A stretch of DNA of 64,000 bases, from NCBI RefSeq assembly GCF_901709675.1, contig NC_051095.1:27487456-27551455 (forward strand), written 5' to 3'. The position numbers were made by a program, and so were the translations under genes. Below, one piece after another: positions 63,522 through 64,000 of the stretch (its first letter is position 1; each line of letters starts with the position of its first letter). The notes under the pieces were generated by a model. That model searched no databases. It was not told the DNA's origin and saw only the letters and a list, made by a program, of their open reading frames with translations. This DNA comes from Syngnathus acus (taxonomy: Eukaryota > Chordata > Actinopteri > Syngnathiformes > Syngnathidae).

Positions 63522-64000
63522 ACTGAGCAGGCTAACGAGTTAGCGGAAAGATGCTAATTCGCATTCGTGCTAACACGCGAAAACGGACCTCTAAAAGGAA
63601 TTTAAACGAACATTTGGAGCAATACTATATTGTCCTAAAGGTTAGACACATGTGATCGTTCATTTCTCTTGTTAGGAGACCCACTTACATCGTCAATGAC
63701 TGCTGTACCACTGTAACCGACATATGTACACGAACGTGAAACAGGAAGTGGTATCGCCTGAAAACGGCCTTCAAAATAAAGTACCCTACCTCAACCAAAG
63801 CACGGCTGAATAACATAAATAAAATGGAGAATTCTTAACACATACTGTAAATATGTTTTTAGAACAGCTTTTATTATTATAATTATTTTTATAACAAGGT
63901 ACAAGTGTACATACTGTAAATATGTTTTTAGAACTCTTTTATTTTTATAACAATTTTTTATAACAAGGTACAACACTGTAAATGTGTTTTTAGAACTCTT
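63522..64000. repeat. Minisatellite start at the window end
   Basis: From about 63840, units of roughly 62-70 bp repeat: ACTGTAAATATGTTTTTAGA, then a T/A-rich stretch, then TTTATAACAAGGTACAA. Two full units and a third partial one are visible, and the array continues past 64000. From 63522 to 63839 I see no feature. Confidence 0.75.

Noticed and set aside
50163-64000. Further UVSSA exons
   Set aside because: I looked for a segment continuing after the WVQ end with proper splice sites and found none. The remaining sequence is TE or AT-rich intron.

Overview
The window is nuclear DNA from a vertebrate, most likely a ray-finned (teleost) fish. One host gene crosses it, and everything else recognisable is transposable element (TE), much of it nested. 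The host gene lies on the + strand and I recognise it as UVSSA, the UV-stimulated scaffold protein A of transcription-coupled repair. Four consecutive internal coding exons can be read at 5914-6090, 23265-23385, 35383-35868 and 50053-50162. Their splice phases agree (0, 1, 1, 0) and each has AG/GT borders. The first exon(s) would lie upstream of 5914 and the C-terminal half downstream of 50162. I found neither in the window. The three complete introns measure about 17.2, 12.0 and 14.2 kb and are filled with TEs. The fish assignment rests on the UVSSA match and on fish-type TEs: a Rex3-like RTE with a GATG tail, Rex1/L2-like LINEs, Tc1 and hAT relatives and tRNA-headed SINEs. The species cannot be named from this.

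Layout. 1-5.9 kb: the end of a hAT element, a decayed L2-type LINE (family A) and remnants of a second L2 LINE (family B). 6.1-23.2 kb (first complete intron): one L2-B LINE on the minus strand, cut into pieces by two hAT elements with perfect 8-bp target duplications, a third hAT relative, a pogo-like element and a TG...CA insertion. That TG...CA insertion carries another pogo-like element, which in turn carries a 3.4-kb Rex1-like LINE. 23.4-35.4 kb (second intron): a Tc1-like transposon split by a solo LTR and by a LINE that itself carries a solo LTR and SINEs; then a Rex3-like RTE and large pogo-derived elements. 35.9-50.0 kb (third intron): an inverted duplication with permuted blocks (about 34.1-34.9 and 37.9-40.3 kb against 43.7-45.9 kb), a THAP-encoding element, a BED-finger hAT element and several hAT MITEs. 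50.2-64 kb: a second THAP-encoding element, a pogo-like element with a nearly intact LINE inside it (55.4-58.6 kb), and a second nearly intact LINE (60.5-63.5 kb).

Two themes stand out. First, at least five families of TA-flanked inverted-repeat elements share one terminal design (CCGTA..., then a motif ending in ATAAG, then a CGC-like triplet). Several keep scraps of a pogo-like transposase: a basic N-terminal start and an acidic C-terminal tail. Second, two near-identical, THAP-encoding elements with perfect 14-bp ends (38171-39209 and 51742-52928) carry two different genes that start from opposite ends and point inwards. I cannot assign this element to a named superfamily with confidence, and it is my best candidate for something under-described.
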